Positions 1-9,942 are shown, counted from the first letter of the stretch. The stretch is DNA of 43,438 nucleotides from Deltaproteobacteria bacterium (GCA_016875435.1 VGRE01000005.1:1-43438); one strand, 5' to 3'. Numbers and translations: made by a program. Notes: generated from the sequence alone by a model not told the origin.

Positions 1-1893
1 TCGGTGTGCATGTCCGTGCGCTACATCGTGTGGCGCGGCCTCGCGACGCTGGCCCTCGATCGCCCCGAGGACGCCATCCTGAGCATCCTCTTGTACGGCG
101 CCGAGGTCTACGGCGTGGGCGTCCTGATCCTCGGCTACTTCCAGACCTCGATCATGCGCCCGCGCCGTCCGGTGCCGCTGCCCGACGACGCCGAGTTGCC
201 TGCGGTCGACGTCTACATCCCCACTTACAACGAGAGCATCGGGATCCTGCGCCGCACGCTCATCGGCGCGCAGGCCATCGACTGGCCGCGGAAGCAGGTG
301 TACCTGCTCGATGACGGGCGGCGTCCCGAGATGCGGGCGCTGGCCGAGGAACTCGGTGTCGCCTACCTCGTCCGCGCCGACAACCGGCACGCCAAGGCGG
401 GCAACATCAACGCGGCGCTGGAGGTCACAAGCGGCGAGTTCATCGCCATCTTCGACTGCGACCACGTGCCCGTCCGCAGCTTCCTGCGCTTGACGATGGG
501 CTTCCTCCTCGCGGATCCGCGCGTGGGCCTGGTGCAGACGCCGCACCACTTCTACAACCCCGATCCCTTCGAGCGGAACCTTTGGCTGGGGGAACTGGTC
601 CCCCCCGAGCAGGAGATGTTCTACCACGCGGTGCAGATCGGGAACGACTTCTGGAACTCGGCCTTCTTCTGTGGAAGTTGCGCGGTGCTGCGGCGCGCGG
701 CGGTCCAGAGCGTAGGTGGCATCGCTACCGAGACGGTGACCGAGGACGCGCACACCTCCCTGCGCATGCACGCCGCCGGCTGGCGCTCCGCCTACCTCGA
801 CATCCCCCAGGCCGCTGGGCTCGCCACGGAGCGCTACGCGTTCCACGTGGCCCAGCGCATGCGGTGGGCGCGCGGCATGACGCAGATTTTCATGCTAGAC
901 AACCCGCTGTTCAAGCCGGGTCTCACCTGGGCGCAGCGGCTCAACTATCTCAACGCCATCCAACACTTCCAGTTCGGCATCCCCCGGCTGGTGTACCTGA
1001 TCTCGCCGTCGCTGTTCCTTCTCTTCGGGGTCCACCCGCTGCGCGCCAACCCCTGGGAGGTGATCGCCTACGCGATGCCCCACGTGTTCTTGTCGCTCGT
1101 CGGGGGGCTCGCGGTGGCGCGCTCGGTGCGTCACGCCTTCTGGGCCGAGGTCTACGAGACGGCCCTGGCGCCGTACACCGCGCTCGTCACCGCCCTCGCC
1201 TTCGTGGCGCCACGCCAGGGCAAGTTCAACGTCACCGTGAAGGGAGCCTCGCTCGACCGCGCCGCCTACGATCTCCGCCACGCCCTGCCCAACCTCGTGG
1301 TGCTCGCCCTGTGCGTGGCAGGGCTCGTCGTGACGCCGGCTCACTGGGCGGAGTTTCCGCTGGAGCGGGGCACGCTCATGGTCACCTCGTTGTGGAACCT
1401 CTACAACGTGGCGATCCTCGGGGCGGCGGTCATGGTCGCCCTCGAGCGTCCCCAGCGTCGCAAGACCTGGCGCGTCAAGCGAGAGCATCGCGTGCGGGTC
1501 CTCGGGGCAGACCGGCAGGATCTCATGCCCATCACGGGCGAGACCATCGACATAAGCGAGGGGGGTATCCGCCTCCTGTGTGGTGACTTCCCCGCCGACC
1601 AGAAGCGGGTGCTCGTGGACATCCAGAGCGAGTTCAGCCGGGCCGAGGGCATCCCCGGACGAGTGCTGGCACGCTTCAACCGCGAGGATCGCGTGGAACT
1701 CCTCGTGGAGTTTCGCGACCTCGATCCGGCCCACGAGCGCTCGGTGATCGAGTTGATGTTCACTGACCCCGACGCATGGACGCACCGGCCCATCACCCAG
1801 CATCCGCTTCGGTCACTGCTGACGGTGATCTACGCTCCGTGGCGCGCCTTGGTGCTCAGCCTGCGCGACGATATGGACGAGTCGGCCGCATGA
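1..1893 (+). CDS. bcsA: Cellulose synthase catalytic subunit BcsA (5' partial)
   Basis: Inner-membrane processive glycosyltransferase (GT2) that polymerises UDP-glucose into cellulose and passes the chain through the membrane. The open frame runs off the left edge. Compared with known BcsA the first membrane helices are missing, so the true start lies upstream. Counting from the GTG at 4, the GT2 motifs are DDG (103-105), DCD (151-153), TED (246-248) and QRMRW (284-288). Several membrane helices follow. A C-terminal PilZ domain has the RxxxR-type KREHRVR and the DxSxxG-type DISEGG, so activation by cyclic di-GMP is expected. The stop overlaps the next start by four bases (ATGA). It heads a bcsA-ribbon-bcsB-bcsZ-bcsC operon. 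Confidence 0.95.
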   Translation, partial: SVCMSVRYIVWRGLATLALDRPEDAILSILLYGAEVYGVGVLILGYFQTSIMRPRRPVPLPDDAELPAVDVYIPTYNESIGILRRTLIGAQAIDWPRKQVYLLDDGRRPEMRALAEELGVAYLVRADNRHAKAGNINAALEVTSGEFIAIFDCDHVPVRSFLRLTMGFLLADPRVGLVQTPHHFYNPDPFERNLWLGELVPPEQEMFYHAVQIGNDFWNSAFFCGSCAVLRRAAVQSVGGIATETVTEDAHTSLRMHAAGWRSAYLDIPQAAGLATERYAFHVAQRMRWARGMTQIFMLDNPLFKPGLTWAQRLNYLNAIQHFQFGIPRLVYLISPSLFLLFGVHPLRANPWEVIAYAMPHVFLSLVGGLAVARSVRHAFWAEVYETALAPYTALVTALAFVAPRQGKFNVTVKGASLDRAAYDLRHALPNLVVLALCVAGLVVTPAHWAEFPLERGTLMVTSLWNLYNVAILGAAVMVALERPQRRKTWRVKREHRVRVLGADRQDLMPITGETIDISEGGIRLLCGDFPADQKRVLVDIQSEFSRAEGIPGRVLARFNREDRVELLVEFRDLDPAHERSVIELMFTDPDAWTHRPITQHPLRSLLTVIYAPWRALVLSLRDDMDESAA

Positions 1894-2489
1894 ACACCCA
1901 GTGGCAGTGCCCGTTGTGCAAGGCGGCGAACCTCGTACCCGCTCCCCTGTGTCGCGTGTGCCGCACGCCGTGGCCGGGCATCCGTTCGCGGTCGCGCGCC
2001 GAGGACGACGATGCCCCGCTGACGGCGAACCTGCTAGAGTCCCTCCCTGCCCCCGCGGCGCTGGCCTGCCTCGCCTTCGTGCTCTTCTTCTGGTGGGCGC
2101 CTGTCACCCGGCCCTTCTCGGTGCCCAACGTTCACAGCGGGTGGTCGGCCTCGGTGAGAGCCGATCGTCACGACGAGCTTCGTCTCGCCCGTCGCGACCT
2201 GCTGGCCCTGGCCGAGGAGCTGGGGCGCACGCTCGACACGGGCGCCCCGCTGTCGCCGACGTGGAACGACAGACTCACCAGCACGCGGCAGAAGTACCAG
2301 GTCTACGGTGAGCGAGACCGCACGCCGAAGCTCGGCGCGGCCGAGGTGAAGCTTCACACCGCCGTCATCGAGCTGGCCAGCATTCGCTACCAGTTCTCGG
2401 CGGGCCAACCCGGGGTAGAACTCCGGGAAAGGCTCGCTCTCGTCTTTACTGTCCTTTCCGAGGTCGCGGAGGAACTGAACAATGCGTAG
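1890..2489 (+). CDS. Small zinc-ribbon membrane protein in the cellulose operon
   Basis: 199 residues. The ATG at 1890 overlaps the bcsA stop (ATGA) and puts the protein start directly before an N-terminal zinc-ribbon-like pattern, CPLC-x(10)-CRVC. One membrane helix follows at about residues 54-72 (LACLAFVLFFWWAP). The remaining ~125 residues look soluble and partly helical, probably outside the cytoplasm. I do not recognise the family and it is not one of the standard Bcs proteins. Its place between bcsA and bcsB, with overlaps on both sides (the end overlaps bcsB by 8 bases), argues for co-translation and a role in assembly or regulation of the synthase. That role is inference from position only. 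Confidence 0.75.
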   Translation: MNTQWQCPLCKAANLVPAPLCRVCRTPWPGIRSRSRAEDDDAPLTANLLESLPAPAALACLAFVLFFWWAPVTRPFSVPNVHSGWSASVRADRHDELRLARRDLLALAEELGRTLDTGAPLSPTWNDRLTSTRQKYQVYGERDRTPKLGAAEVKLHTAVIELASIRYQFSAGQPGVELRERLALVFTVLSEVAEELNNA

Positions 2490-4626
2490 CAGTATTTTCT
2501 CTCTCGTCGTGCTGGCGGTGCTCCTCGGGGCCTCGCCCGCCTCGGCGCAGGAGGCCGAGCGGCCTTATCCGGGCCCGGAGGGGGCGTACGAGGCCACATT
2601 CGAGGACGAGTTCTTCCAGTCGAGCGACCTGATGTTGCAGGGCGTGCACGCCAACGCCTCGCTGACCTTCACCCGCCCGAAGTCCTGGGAACTCGTGGCC
2701 GACCCCGTGCTGCACGTGGCATTCAACCACTCGGCCGCGCTGCTGGAGCACCGCTCGCATCTCACCGTGCTGGTCAACGACCACCCCATCGGCACGGTGG
2801 CGCTGTCGGCGGCCAATGCGACCGGGGGCGAGTTCGACCTGAGCCTGCCGCGCAAGCTGCTCGACGACTACAACCTGCTCGCCTTCGCGGTGCAGCAACA
2901 CTACACCGACGACTGCGAGGACCCCTTCGATCCCGCCCTGTGGACGCGCATCGAGCGGGTGTCCAGCATCACCCTCCCCTACCGGCGCCTGCCGGTGGTG
3001 GGGGAGTTGCTGGAGTGGCCGTTCCCCGTCTTCGACAAGCTCGGCTACGGCCCCACGCGCCTGGCGCTCGTCACCGCGGGCTCGCCCTCGCCCGATACCG
3101 TGGATGCGCTTGGGAAGGTGGGCTTTTCCGTGGGTCGGCTGGCCGACTGGCGCGAGGTCGATAGCGCCGCGCCGGTGACGACGGTGCTCGACGCCCGGAC
3201 GCCGGCGGCGGTCATCGGCACGGTGAGCGAGGCCCCGGAGGCGCTCGGCCTGCTCGGTCTCGACGCGCTCGCGGACGACGAGGGCGCGGTGGGCATCGTG
3301 CCCAACCCAAGCGACCCCACCCTGCCGGTGCTGGTGGTGGTGGGCGGCGGGCCCGCCGGCCTCGCCAAGGCGGCGGGCGCCCTCGCGGGACAGGATCGTC
3401 ACCAGGTGCTCTCGGGCTCGGTGTCGAGGGTCACGGCCCTGGGGTCTGCCAACCCACCGCCCACCCGCATGGACCCGCTCCCGGTTCCGCCGGCGACGAA
3501 GTTCGACTTCGGCGACATCGGCGTCCAGGGCGTCACCGTGCGCGGCTACTACCCGCCCACCATCCGGGTGCCGCTCCGCTTCGAGGGCGACGCGCTGGTG
3601 ACCCCCGGGGGTGGCACCGCGCGCATCGACTACGCCTACTCGGCGCAGCTTGACCCGCGACTCTCGTCCATGGAGATCCGCCTCGGCGGGCTGGTGATCC
3701 GGAGCGTGCCGCTCGACAAGGTGGCGGGCGAGTCGTCGGCGAGCGTCACCGCGCCCCTGCCGCAGGAGCTCTTCGCGCCCGAGAGCACGATCGACATCGT
3801 GTTCCACCTGTTCCCCCGCGACTTCGACGCCTGCGAGCGGGTGAGCGACAAGCAGTTGTGGGGAACGGTCTTCGCCTCGTCGTCGCTGGATCTCGCGCGC
3901 GACCACGTCGCGGAGATGCCCGATCTCGAGCTGCTCCGCTTCGGCAACTGGCCTTTCACCGGGCTCGCTCCGCAGGGAGGCACGGTGGTGGTGTTGCCCG
4001 ACGCGCCCAGCGCCCGCGCCACGTCGGCCGGCTTCACTTACGCCACGCGGCTCGGGCGACTGACCCACGCGCCTGCGCCCGACTTCCGCCTCGCGCGGGC
4101 GGGCGACGCGGGCTTCTCCGAGAACGCCGAGAAACACTTCGTGCTCCTGGTGGAAGACGCCGGGCACGCGCTCTACGACTCGATGGCCTCGGCAGGCCAG
4201 GTGCTCCTCACGGGCGGGCCCGACCGACTGCTCAGCAACAGCCAGCAGGCGGCCCTCGTGCGCGCCGCGGTGGGCACGCCCTACGGGACGGTGGAGGAAA
4301 CCTTCTCGCCCGCCAACCCCGAGCGCGGCGTGCTGGTGCTCCGCGCGTTGCGCGAGGATGGTCTCGAGACGTTGGTCGACGTGGTCACCGACCTTGGCAA
4401 GGTGAAGCTCCTCGATGGCAACGCGGCGGTGGTGGCCGACGACCTGAGCGTCCGCACCATCGACGTGGCCACCAGGGCGCGCTGGGGCTCCTTGCCCGTG
4501 ACCACGGCCGCGCAACGCGAGATCCAGCGCAACTGGTGGGTGCTGGGCGCGCTGGTACTCGGCGGCGCCTTCATCCTCACCGCCATCGTGCGCGTGTGGG
4601 CCCAGTCGCGACCGGGACCCGGCTAG
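2482..4626 (+). CDS. bcsB: Cellulose synthase regulatory/periplasmic subunit BcsB
   Basis: 714 residues, typical length for BcsB. It has a signal peptide with a charged start (MRSSIF...) and likely cleavage after ASA at about residue 22. A long periplasmic part with repeated beta-rich carbohydrate-binding and flavodoxin-like modules follows. A C-terminal membrane anchor (WVLGALVLGGAFILTAIV) docks on BcsA. BcsB guides the emerging glucan across the periplasm and is needed for BcsA activity. A clear ribosome binding site, GGAGGAA at about 2469-2475, precedes the ATG, which overlaps the upstream zinc-ribbon gene by 8 bases. Family assignment rests on order in the operon, topology and overall sequence character. 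Confidence 0.9.
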   Translation: MRSSIFSLVVLAVLLGASPASAQEAERPYPGPEGAYEATFEDEFFQSSDLMLQGVHANASLTFTRPKSWELVADPVLHVAFNHSAALLEHRSHLTVLVNDHPIGTVALSAANATGGEFDLSLPRKLLDDYNLLAFAVQQHYTDDCEDPFDPALWTRIERVSSITLPYRRLPVVGELLEWPFPVFDKLGYGPTRLALVTAGSPSPDTVDALGKVGFSVGRLADWREVDSAAPVTTVLDARTPAAVIGTVSEAPEALGLLGLDALADDEGAVGIVPNPSDPTLPVLVVVGGGPAGLAKAAGALAGQDRHQVLSGSVSRVTALGSANPPPTRMDPLPVPPATKFDFGDIGVQGVTVRGYYPPTIRVPLRFEGDALVTPGGGTARIDYAYSAQLDPRLSSMEIRLGGLVIRSVPLDKVAGESSASVTAPLPQELFAPESTIDIVFHLFPRDFDACERVSDKQLWGTVFASSSLDLARDHVAEMPDLELLRFGNWPFTGLAPQGGTVVVLPDAPSARATSAGFTYATRLGRLTHAPAPDFRLARAGDAGFSENAEKHFVLLVEDAGHALYDSMASAGQVLLTGGPDRLLSNSQQAALVRAAVGTPYGTVEETFSPANPERGVLVLRALREDGLETLVDVVTDLGKVKLLDGNAAVVADDLSVRTIDVATRARWGSLPVTTAAQREIQRNWWVLGALVLGGAFILTAIVRVWAQSRPGPG

Positions 4627-4636
4627 GCGCGCGGCC

Positions 4637-5728
4637 ATGAGCCTTCTCGTGTCGCTGACGATCGCGACCGGCCTCGCGCACGGTGGCGTGCCGACGCCGG
4701 GGAGCGAGTTGTCGCCCACGTGGGCGGCCTACCGCAAGGTGTACGTGTCCGAGGACGGCCGGGCGATCGACTACCGCGAGTCGGCACGCTCCACCTCCGA
4801 GGGGCAGTCCTACGCGATGGTCCGCGCGCTGTGGGCCGGGGACCGCGACACCTTCGACCGCGCCTGGCTGTGGACCAACGCGAACCTCCAGGGCGGCGAT
4901 CCCTCGCGCCTGCCCGCCTGGTCCTGGGGGAAGAAGGTTGATGGCACCTGGGGGGTGCTCGACCCGCAGCCCGCCTCGGATGCCGACCAGTTCATCGCCT
5001 GGTCGCTCCTCGGCGCCTCGCGGACCTGGGACGCGCCACGCTACGCCGACCAGGCGGTGGCGCTTCTCGCGCGCATCTGGGCGGAGGAGACCGAGGTGGT
5101 GCACGGCGAGCGCTGGTTGCTCCCCGGCCCGTGGGCCCGGGGGCAGGACCCGGTGCGGCTCAACCCGTCCTACTTCCTACCCTTCGCGTGGCGCAGCTTC
5201 GCGGAGCACGACCCGGCCCACGACTGGCGCGGCCTGGTGGACCCGGCCTATCGCCTGCTGGAGGCCTGCCGCGGCGCCGTCGGACTGCCGAAGGACTGGT
5301 GCTATGGTGACCGGGCCAGCGGCCGCGTGGTGGCCGCAGCCGACCCGCGGCACGACGACTTCGGCTTCGAGGCCTTCCGGGTGGCGTGGACGCTCGCGGC
5401 CGAGGTGAAGTGGCACGGCGAGCGGCGAGCGCGCGCCTTGCTGGGGCCCTACGTGGCGCTGTTGTCGCGACCCGACGCCCCGGTGCGCATCCCGGCGATT
5501 ATCGGTCCCGACGGGGCGGCGCGGGTGGACTGGGCCTACCCCGGCATGTACGGGGCCTTGTTGCCCGCGTGGTCGCTGCAGCGCCCAGCGGCGGCGCGCC
5601 GGGCCTGGCTCGAGCAGATCGTTCCCCTGCGGGCGGATCACGGGTGGGGCGACCCGGACGACTACTACGGCCAGAACTGGATCTGGCTCGGCCTGGCGCT
5701 TTGGCAGTCCGAGGAGAAGCCGGCTTGA
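4637..5728 (+). CDS. bcsZ: Periplasmic endoglucanase BcsZ (GH8)
   Basis: 363 residues, the usual BcsZ length. It is a glycoside hydrolase family 8 endo-1,4-glucanase that trims cellulose in the periplasm. The N-terminus is a short uncharged signal peptide (MSLLVSLTIATGLAHG). The general acid Glu is in STSEGQSYAM (E55, the same number as in E. coli BcsZ). At the place where GH8 enzymes normally have the catalytic Asp (pattern YDAxR) this protein reads FEAFR, so the Asp appears replaced by Glu245; this reading is tentative. It starts 10 bases after bcsB, and its TGA overlaps the TTG start of bcsC. Confidence 0.9.
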   Translation: MSLLVSLTIATGLAHGGVPTPGSELSPTWAAYRKVYVSEDGRAIDYRESARSTSEGQSYAMVRALWAGDRDTFDRAWLWTNANLQGGDPSRLPAWSWGKKVDGTWGVLDPQPASDADQFIAWSLLGASRTWDAPRYADQAVALLARIWAEETEVVHGERWLLPGPWARGQDPVRLNPSYFLPFAWRSFAEHDPAHDWRGLVDPAYRLLEACRGAVGLPKDWCYGDRASGRVVAAADPRHDDFGFEAFRVAWTLAAEVKWHGERRARALLGPYVALLSRPDAPVRIPAIIGPDGAARVDWAYPGMYGALLPAWSLQRPAAARRAWLEQIVPLRADHGWGDPDDYYGQNWIWLGLALWQSEEKPA

Positions 5729-8700
5729 TTCTCGCGCTGCTCCTCGCCTTCTCCCCCGGGGCCGCGGCGGCGGTGCCGCCCGAGGTTGCCGTGCTGGCTG
5801 ACGCCCCTCTCGACGGCGCCGCGCGCGTGGCGCACGCCCGGGCGCTGCTCGCGCGGCAAGGCTGGGAAGAAGCGGGAATCGAGGCCCTGCGTTCGCTCGT
5901 GGCCCACCCGATCGCCGGCGCCGAGGCGCGGGCCACGCTCGCCCAGTTCCTCGCACCGCTCGATGGGCGACCGTCCTGGGGGCCGGTCTACGCCGACCTG
6001 CTCGCCAGCGGGGACGTCCCGGCACGGGCGCTCGTCGAGGTGCGGCGTGCGGAGTCGATCGCGCTCGCTACCGACACTCGCGGGCGAGGTCTCGACGCGC
6101 TCGACACCCTCGCGGCCAGCGGCGACCCGGTCGTGCAGCGCGCTCTCGGCCGGGCCTACCTGCGGCTCGGGGAGGGCGACCGCGCCCTCGCGGCGTTCGA
6201 CCGCGCCGCCGGGCAGCCAGGCCAGCGCGACGGGCAGGTGCTCGCCGCCATCACGGCCGGTCGTATCGACCTGGCCCGGGAGCTGGCCAGGGGTGGAGCC
6301 CCGCCCCTCGCGGCCGAGGCCGTCGCCAGCGGCGAGCTCCGCGCCCGTGCCGAGGCCCTCGCCGGGAGCGGCTACACCGTCGCCGCCGCGCGCCTGCTCG
6401 GGGGTGCCACGAGCGCGGCCGACCTGCTCCGCCTCGGAGAGTTCTACCGAGCGCTGGGTCGCGACAGCGATGCAGTCCTCGTGCTGGCGCGGGCGCGAAA
6501 GGCCCCGAGCGGGGGCGTCGCGCTCGACGAGAGCGTGGGCCGCGCGCTGGCCGACGCGTACGCGAGCACCCGGCGCTACAAGGAGGCGCTCGCGGTGGTA
6601 CCGGCAGGCGACAGCGACCGGCGGTTGCAGTTCGAGGCGGCAGGCCGGTTCAAGGCTGCCTGGGAGTCGGCCTCCAAGAAGGACGACGCGCCCGCGCTGG
6701 AGGCGGCGTGGCGGGCGTGGCCGGGCGATCCCTTTATCGCCCGAGAGTGGGGCAAGGGTCGCCTCGCGGATGGAAGGCCCGAGGAGGCGCTCCCGGTTCT
6801 CGGGACGGTGCTCGACCTCCTCCCTGTCGAGGCCGATGCGCTCGGGGTGTACAGCTTGGCCGCGCAACGGTCGGGCACGCCGTCGAGCGCCGCGCGGCGT
6901 TACCTCGCCGGCGCGGCGGCCACGAGCAGTGCCGCCGACAGGGCCCGGTGGATCAAGTCCGCCTCGGCCTTGCTGATGCTGCACGCGGAGGAGCAGAAGA
7001 AGCGCGGCCTCGTCGACGATGCGATCGAGGCCTACCTGGTCTCGCTGGCCATCTTCCCGGCGGGGAAGGGCGAGACGATGGGCGCGGCCGGACTCTTGTG
7101 GCAGACGAGGCACCTCGAGGGCGCGCTCGCGCTCTACGACGCGCGGCGACAGGCCTCGCCGGACGACGCGGAGCTCGTCATCGCCTGCGTTCGCCTGAAC
7201 CTGCAACTCGGCCGCGAGGAGGAGGCGCTGCGCCTGCTCCGGGGCTCGCGCGGCCAGGACAAGCAGGTGGCGCTGTTGCGGGTCACCGTGGAGAACGGCA
7301 TCCGCGCCCGCGAGGCCCGTGCTGCCGACCGTGCCGGCGACCTCGAGGGGGCGGTCGCCTTGTGGCGGCAGCTCGTGGGAACCTGGCCCCGCGAGCCCGA
7401 GTTCCTGCACGGCCTCGGCGACGCCATGGCCGCGCTCGACCAGTGCGAGGAGGCCGTCGAGGCCTACCGCGCGGCAGCGTCCCTCGACCCCAGGCGCCCC
7501 TGGGTGGTGCTTGGCGAGGCGAACTGCCTGGTGAGGCTGGGCCGCCCCGAGGAGGCCCGCGCCCGCGTGGCGGAGGCCTACCCGGCTGGAACCGACCCGG
7601 CGGCCGACGCGGAGCGCCCGCGGGTGCTCGCGCGGGCGTGGCGGCGCTCGGCGGAGACCTTCCAGGCCGCCGGGCTCGGGCGCGACGCCTTCGCCGCGTG
7701 GCGCGAGGCCTTCACCCTCGACCCCGAGGTGTGGTCGGCCAACGGGCTGGGCGGGCTCTATCTGGCTCACGACCAGCCCGAGGTGGCCCTCGCCTTCTTC
7801 GAGGAGGCGCAACTGTTCGACGGCCTCGCCGTTCCCCCGCGCGTGGGAAGGGCGCTGGCGCTGGAGCGGCTGGGTCGCTGGGACGATGCCATCGTCGCCG
7901 CGAACTGGATCACGGCGCCTCTTCCGGACGGCACCCCGGTGGTGGGCGCCGAGGCGGCCGAGGACCGGCGCGCCATCGTCCGGAGGGTGACGGTGGCGCA
8001 GGCCGACTACCAGCGCCGAGTCGGCGACCCCGAGGGGGCGCTCGCGCGCGTGATGGCCGTGATCGAGTCCGATGGACCGAGCGCCGACCTCTGGAGCGTC
8101 CAGGTAGCGGCGGCGCTCGACCTTCTGGACTGCCCGGCCGCGCTGGCCGCGGTGCCGGAGGCGCTCCGAGGCGACCCGCGCAGCCGGTGGGCGCTGGCGA
8201 CGGCGCTGCGCGCGGGCACGGTGTGCGCGGCGATGCCCGAGGTCCTGCCCCTCCTGGTGGAGGCCGACCGGCTCGCGGGCCGGGGCTACGCCGCCGACGA
8301 GCTGCGCGCCGGGCGGCTGGAGCTCACGCTGCAACGCGCCGAGAAGCTGGCGCGCGCCGGTCGTGGCGCCGACGCGGCAGTTCCCATCCGGGAGGCGGAG
8401 GCACTCGGCCCGCAGACCGCCGACGAGTGGGCGCGCGTGGGCGGGGCCTGGCTGGCGGCCTCGCATCCCGACGAGGCGCTCGCGGCCTTCGACCACGCCC
8501 TCGCCGAGGAGCGGAACCACATCCCGGCAATCATCGGCATCGCCGGCGTGCTCAAGGCCCAGATGCGGATGGCCGCTGCCGAGGGTCACCTCCAGGACGC
8601 CTACGATCAGCTCGGCGACCCGAGGATTGGCCTCCAGCTCGTCCAGGTGCTGATCCAGCGGGGACGGTACCGGAAGGCTGAGGAGGTACTTGGCGACGTC

Positions 8701-9936
8701 AAGACGCGCGCCCTGCCGCCCGAGCCTGATCCGCCGCCCGCGGAACTGCCGCCCGACCCCCTGCCGGTGCTTCCCCTGCCCAGCGGGCGGGTCGTGGGGC
8801 CCCGCACCTGGCCACCCGTGCCCCCGCAGGACACGCAGCCTCGCTGGCTGGTCGACGCGCGCGAGGCGATCCGGATCGACCTGTTGCGGGAACGCTCGGT
8901 CAGCGTCGTCACCGCCGCCGGCTACTTCGCGCGTCCCGGCGAGCCTGGAACGGGGGCGCTCAGCGGCTGGTACGTGCCTGTCTCCGCCGTGTTCCCGCCC
9001 ATCGGGCTCGTGCGTCCCGACCTGGACGCCACGGTCCTGTCCATCGACGACGGCGTCGACTCCGACCTCGGTGTCGCGACCTCGGTGGGCCTCGCGTCGC
9101 CGCCGTCCCGGCGCTTCTCCGCCACGGGCCGGCTGGGCCTGAGTCCCATCGGGTTCAACGACATCAACCTGCTGTGGTCGGGCCAGGCTCGATACGGCCT
9201 GCTTCCTGCCGTGACCGTGGGCGGCACCGTGGCGCGGGCGCCAGTCACCGACAGCTTGCTCTCCTGGAGTGGCAAGGTCGACAGCTCCCGCGGGCTGTAC
9301 GGCTTCGTCTCGCAGATCTGGGGCTCGGCCTACCTCACGTGGAATCCCAGCGCCCCGGTCGACCTCGGGGTGATGGCGCGCGGCGGCTACACCGAGGGCT
9401 ATGGCGTGGAGCCGAACCCGCTGGGCGAGGTGGTGGCCTGGGGCGGCCTGTCCGTGGGCCAGCGCGAGGCCTTCGGCTTCGCCCGCCTTGGTGTCGAGGG
9501 CCTCGTGCAGAGCCACGCCCGCCAGGAAGGCGGCTTCGACGTGGGCGAGGGCGGATACTTCTCGCCTCGCCTCTTCGCGCTCGCCGCTGCGCGCATCGAT
9601 TCTGGATACACGTTTCGCTCACGACGAGCCCGCCTGTGCGGCACCGCCAGTATCGGTCCGCAGTACACCGACGGCGACCCCACCCAATGGTTCGGCGTGG
9701 GCCTCACCGGAGCCGGGAAACTGGGCGCGGGCGCCGCCGTGCGGGTCTCGCCGGCCATGGCGTTCGGCCTCGACGGTCGCGTCGACGCCACCCTCGGCGG
9801 CTGGCACCAGGAAACGGCGCTGTTGCACCTGACCTGGGGGCTGGTGCCCGGCACGCCCGCCTCGCCGTCGCAGTCGACGGTGGCGTCGCCGGGCGCCATC
9901 CTCTTGCAGACCAGCGATCTCTGCCGGGTAGAGTAG
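5725..9936 (+). CDS. bcsC: Cellulose export outer-membrane protein BcsC
   Basis: 1403 residues if started at the TTG at 5725, which overlaps the bcsZ stop (TTGA) and gives a signal peptide, ILALLLAFSPGAAAA. The first ~1000 residues are repeated TPR-like helical pairs that form a periplasmic scaffold. A Pro-rich linker follows at about 990-1045. The last ~340 residues (from about 1060) are the BCSC_C beta-barrel, with the family-typical GRLGLSPIGFND and APVTDSLLSW. The protein takes cellulose through the outer membrane. The open frame extends upstream to 5386, but that part overlaps bcsZ and lacks a signal peptide, so the TTG start is preferred. Confidence 0.9.
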   Translation: MILALLLAFSPGAAAAVPPEVAVLADAPLDGAARVAHARALLARQGWEEAGIEALRSLVAHPIAGAEARATLAQFLAPLDGRPSWGPVYADLLASGDVPARALVEVRRAESIALATDTRGRGLDALDTLAASGDPVVQRALGRAYLRLGEGDRALAAFDRAAGQPGQRDGQVLAAITAGRIDLARELARGGAPPLAAEAVASGELRARAEALAGSGYTVAAARLLGGATSAADLLRLGEFYRALGRDSDAVLVLARARKAPSGGVALDESVGRALADAYASTRRYKEALAVVPAGDSDRRLQFEAAGRFKAAWESASKKDDAPALEAAWRAWPGDPFIAREWGKGRLADGRPEEALPVLGTVLDLLPVEADALGVYSLAAQRSGTPSSAARRYLAGAAATSSAADRARWIKSASALLMLHAEEQKKRGLVDDAIEAYLVSLAIFPAGKGETMGAAGLLWQTRHLEGALALYDARRQASPDDAELVIACVRLNLQLGREEEALRLLRGSRGQDKQVALLRVTVENGIRAREARAADRAGDLEGAVALWRQLVGTWPREPEFLHGLGDAMAALDQCEEAVEAYRAAASLDPRRPWVVLGEANCLVRLGRPEEARARVAEAYPAGTDPAADAERPRVLARAWRRSAETFQAAGLGRDAFAAWREAFTLDPEVWSANGLGGLYLAHDQPEVALAFFEEAQLFDGLAVPPRVGRALALERLGRWDDAIVAANWITAPLPDGTPVVGAEAAEDRRAIVRRVTVAQADYQRRVGDPEGALARVMAVIESDGPSADLWSVQVAAALDLLDCPAALAAVPEALRGDPRSRWALATALRAGTVCAAMPEVLPLLVEADRLAGRGYAADELRAGRLELTLQRAEKLARAGRGADAAVPIREAEALGPQTADEWARVGGAWLAASHPDEALAAFDHALAEERNHIPAIIGIAGVLKAQMRMAAAEGHLQDAYDQLGDPRIGLQLVQVLIQRGRYRKAEEVLGDVKTRALPPEPDPPPAELPPDPLPVLPLPSGRVVGPRTWPPVPPQDTQPRWLVDAREAIRIDLLRERSVSVVTAAGYFARPGEPGTGALSGWYVPVSAVFPPIGLVRPDLDATVLSIDDGVDSDLGVATSVGLASPPSRRFSATGRLGLSPIGFNDINLLWSGQARYGLLPAVTVGGTVARAPVTDSLLSWSGKVDSSRGLYGFVSQIWGSAYLTWNPSAPVDLGVMARGGYTEGYGVEPNPLGEVVAWGGLSVGQREAFGFARLGVEGLVQSHARQEGGFDVGEGGYFSPRLFALAAARIDSGYTFRSRRARLCGTASIGPQYTDGDPTQWFGVGLTGAGKLGAGAAVRVSPAMAFGLDGRVDATLGGWHQETALLHLTWGLVPGTPASPSQSTVASPGAILLQTSDLCRVE
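9929..9934 (+). promoter_or_regulatory. TANNNT box before CotH-like gene 1
   Basis: TAGAGT lies 8 bases before the ATG at 9943. No Shine-Dalgarno sequence is visible and an in-frame TAG (9934-9936) excludes an upstream start. The geometry fits a leaderless transcript. Confidence 0.45.
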
Positions 9937-9942
9937 CGCTGC

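Noticed and set aside
2446-4719. Minus-strand open frame opposite bcsB
   Set aside because: Shadow frame with no signal, motif or start site.
5665-9516. Long minus-strand open frame opposite bcsC
   Set aside because: GC-rich codon shadow with Arg- and His-rich low-complexity translation; bcsC has clear domains.
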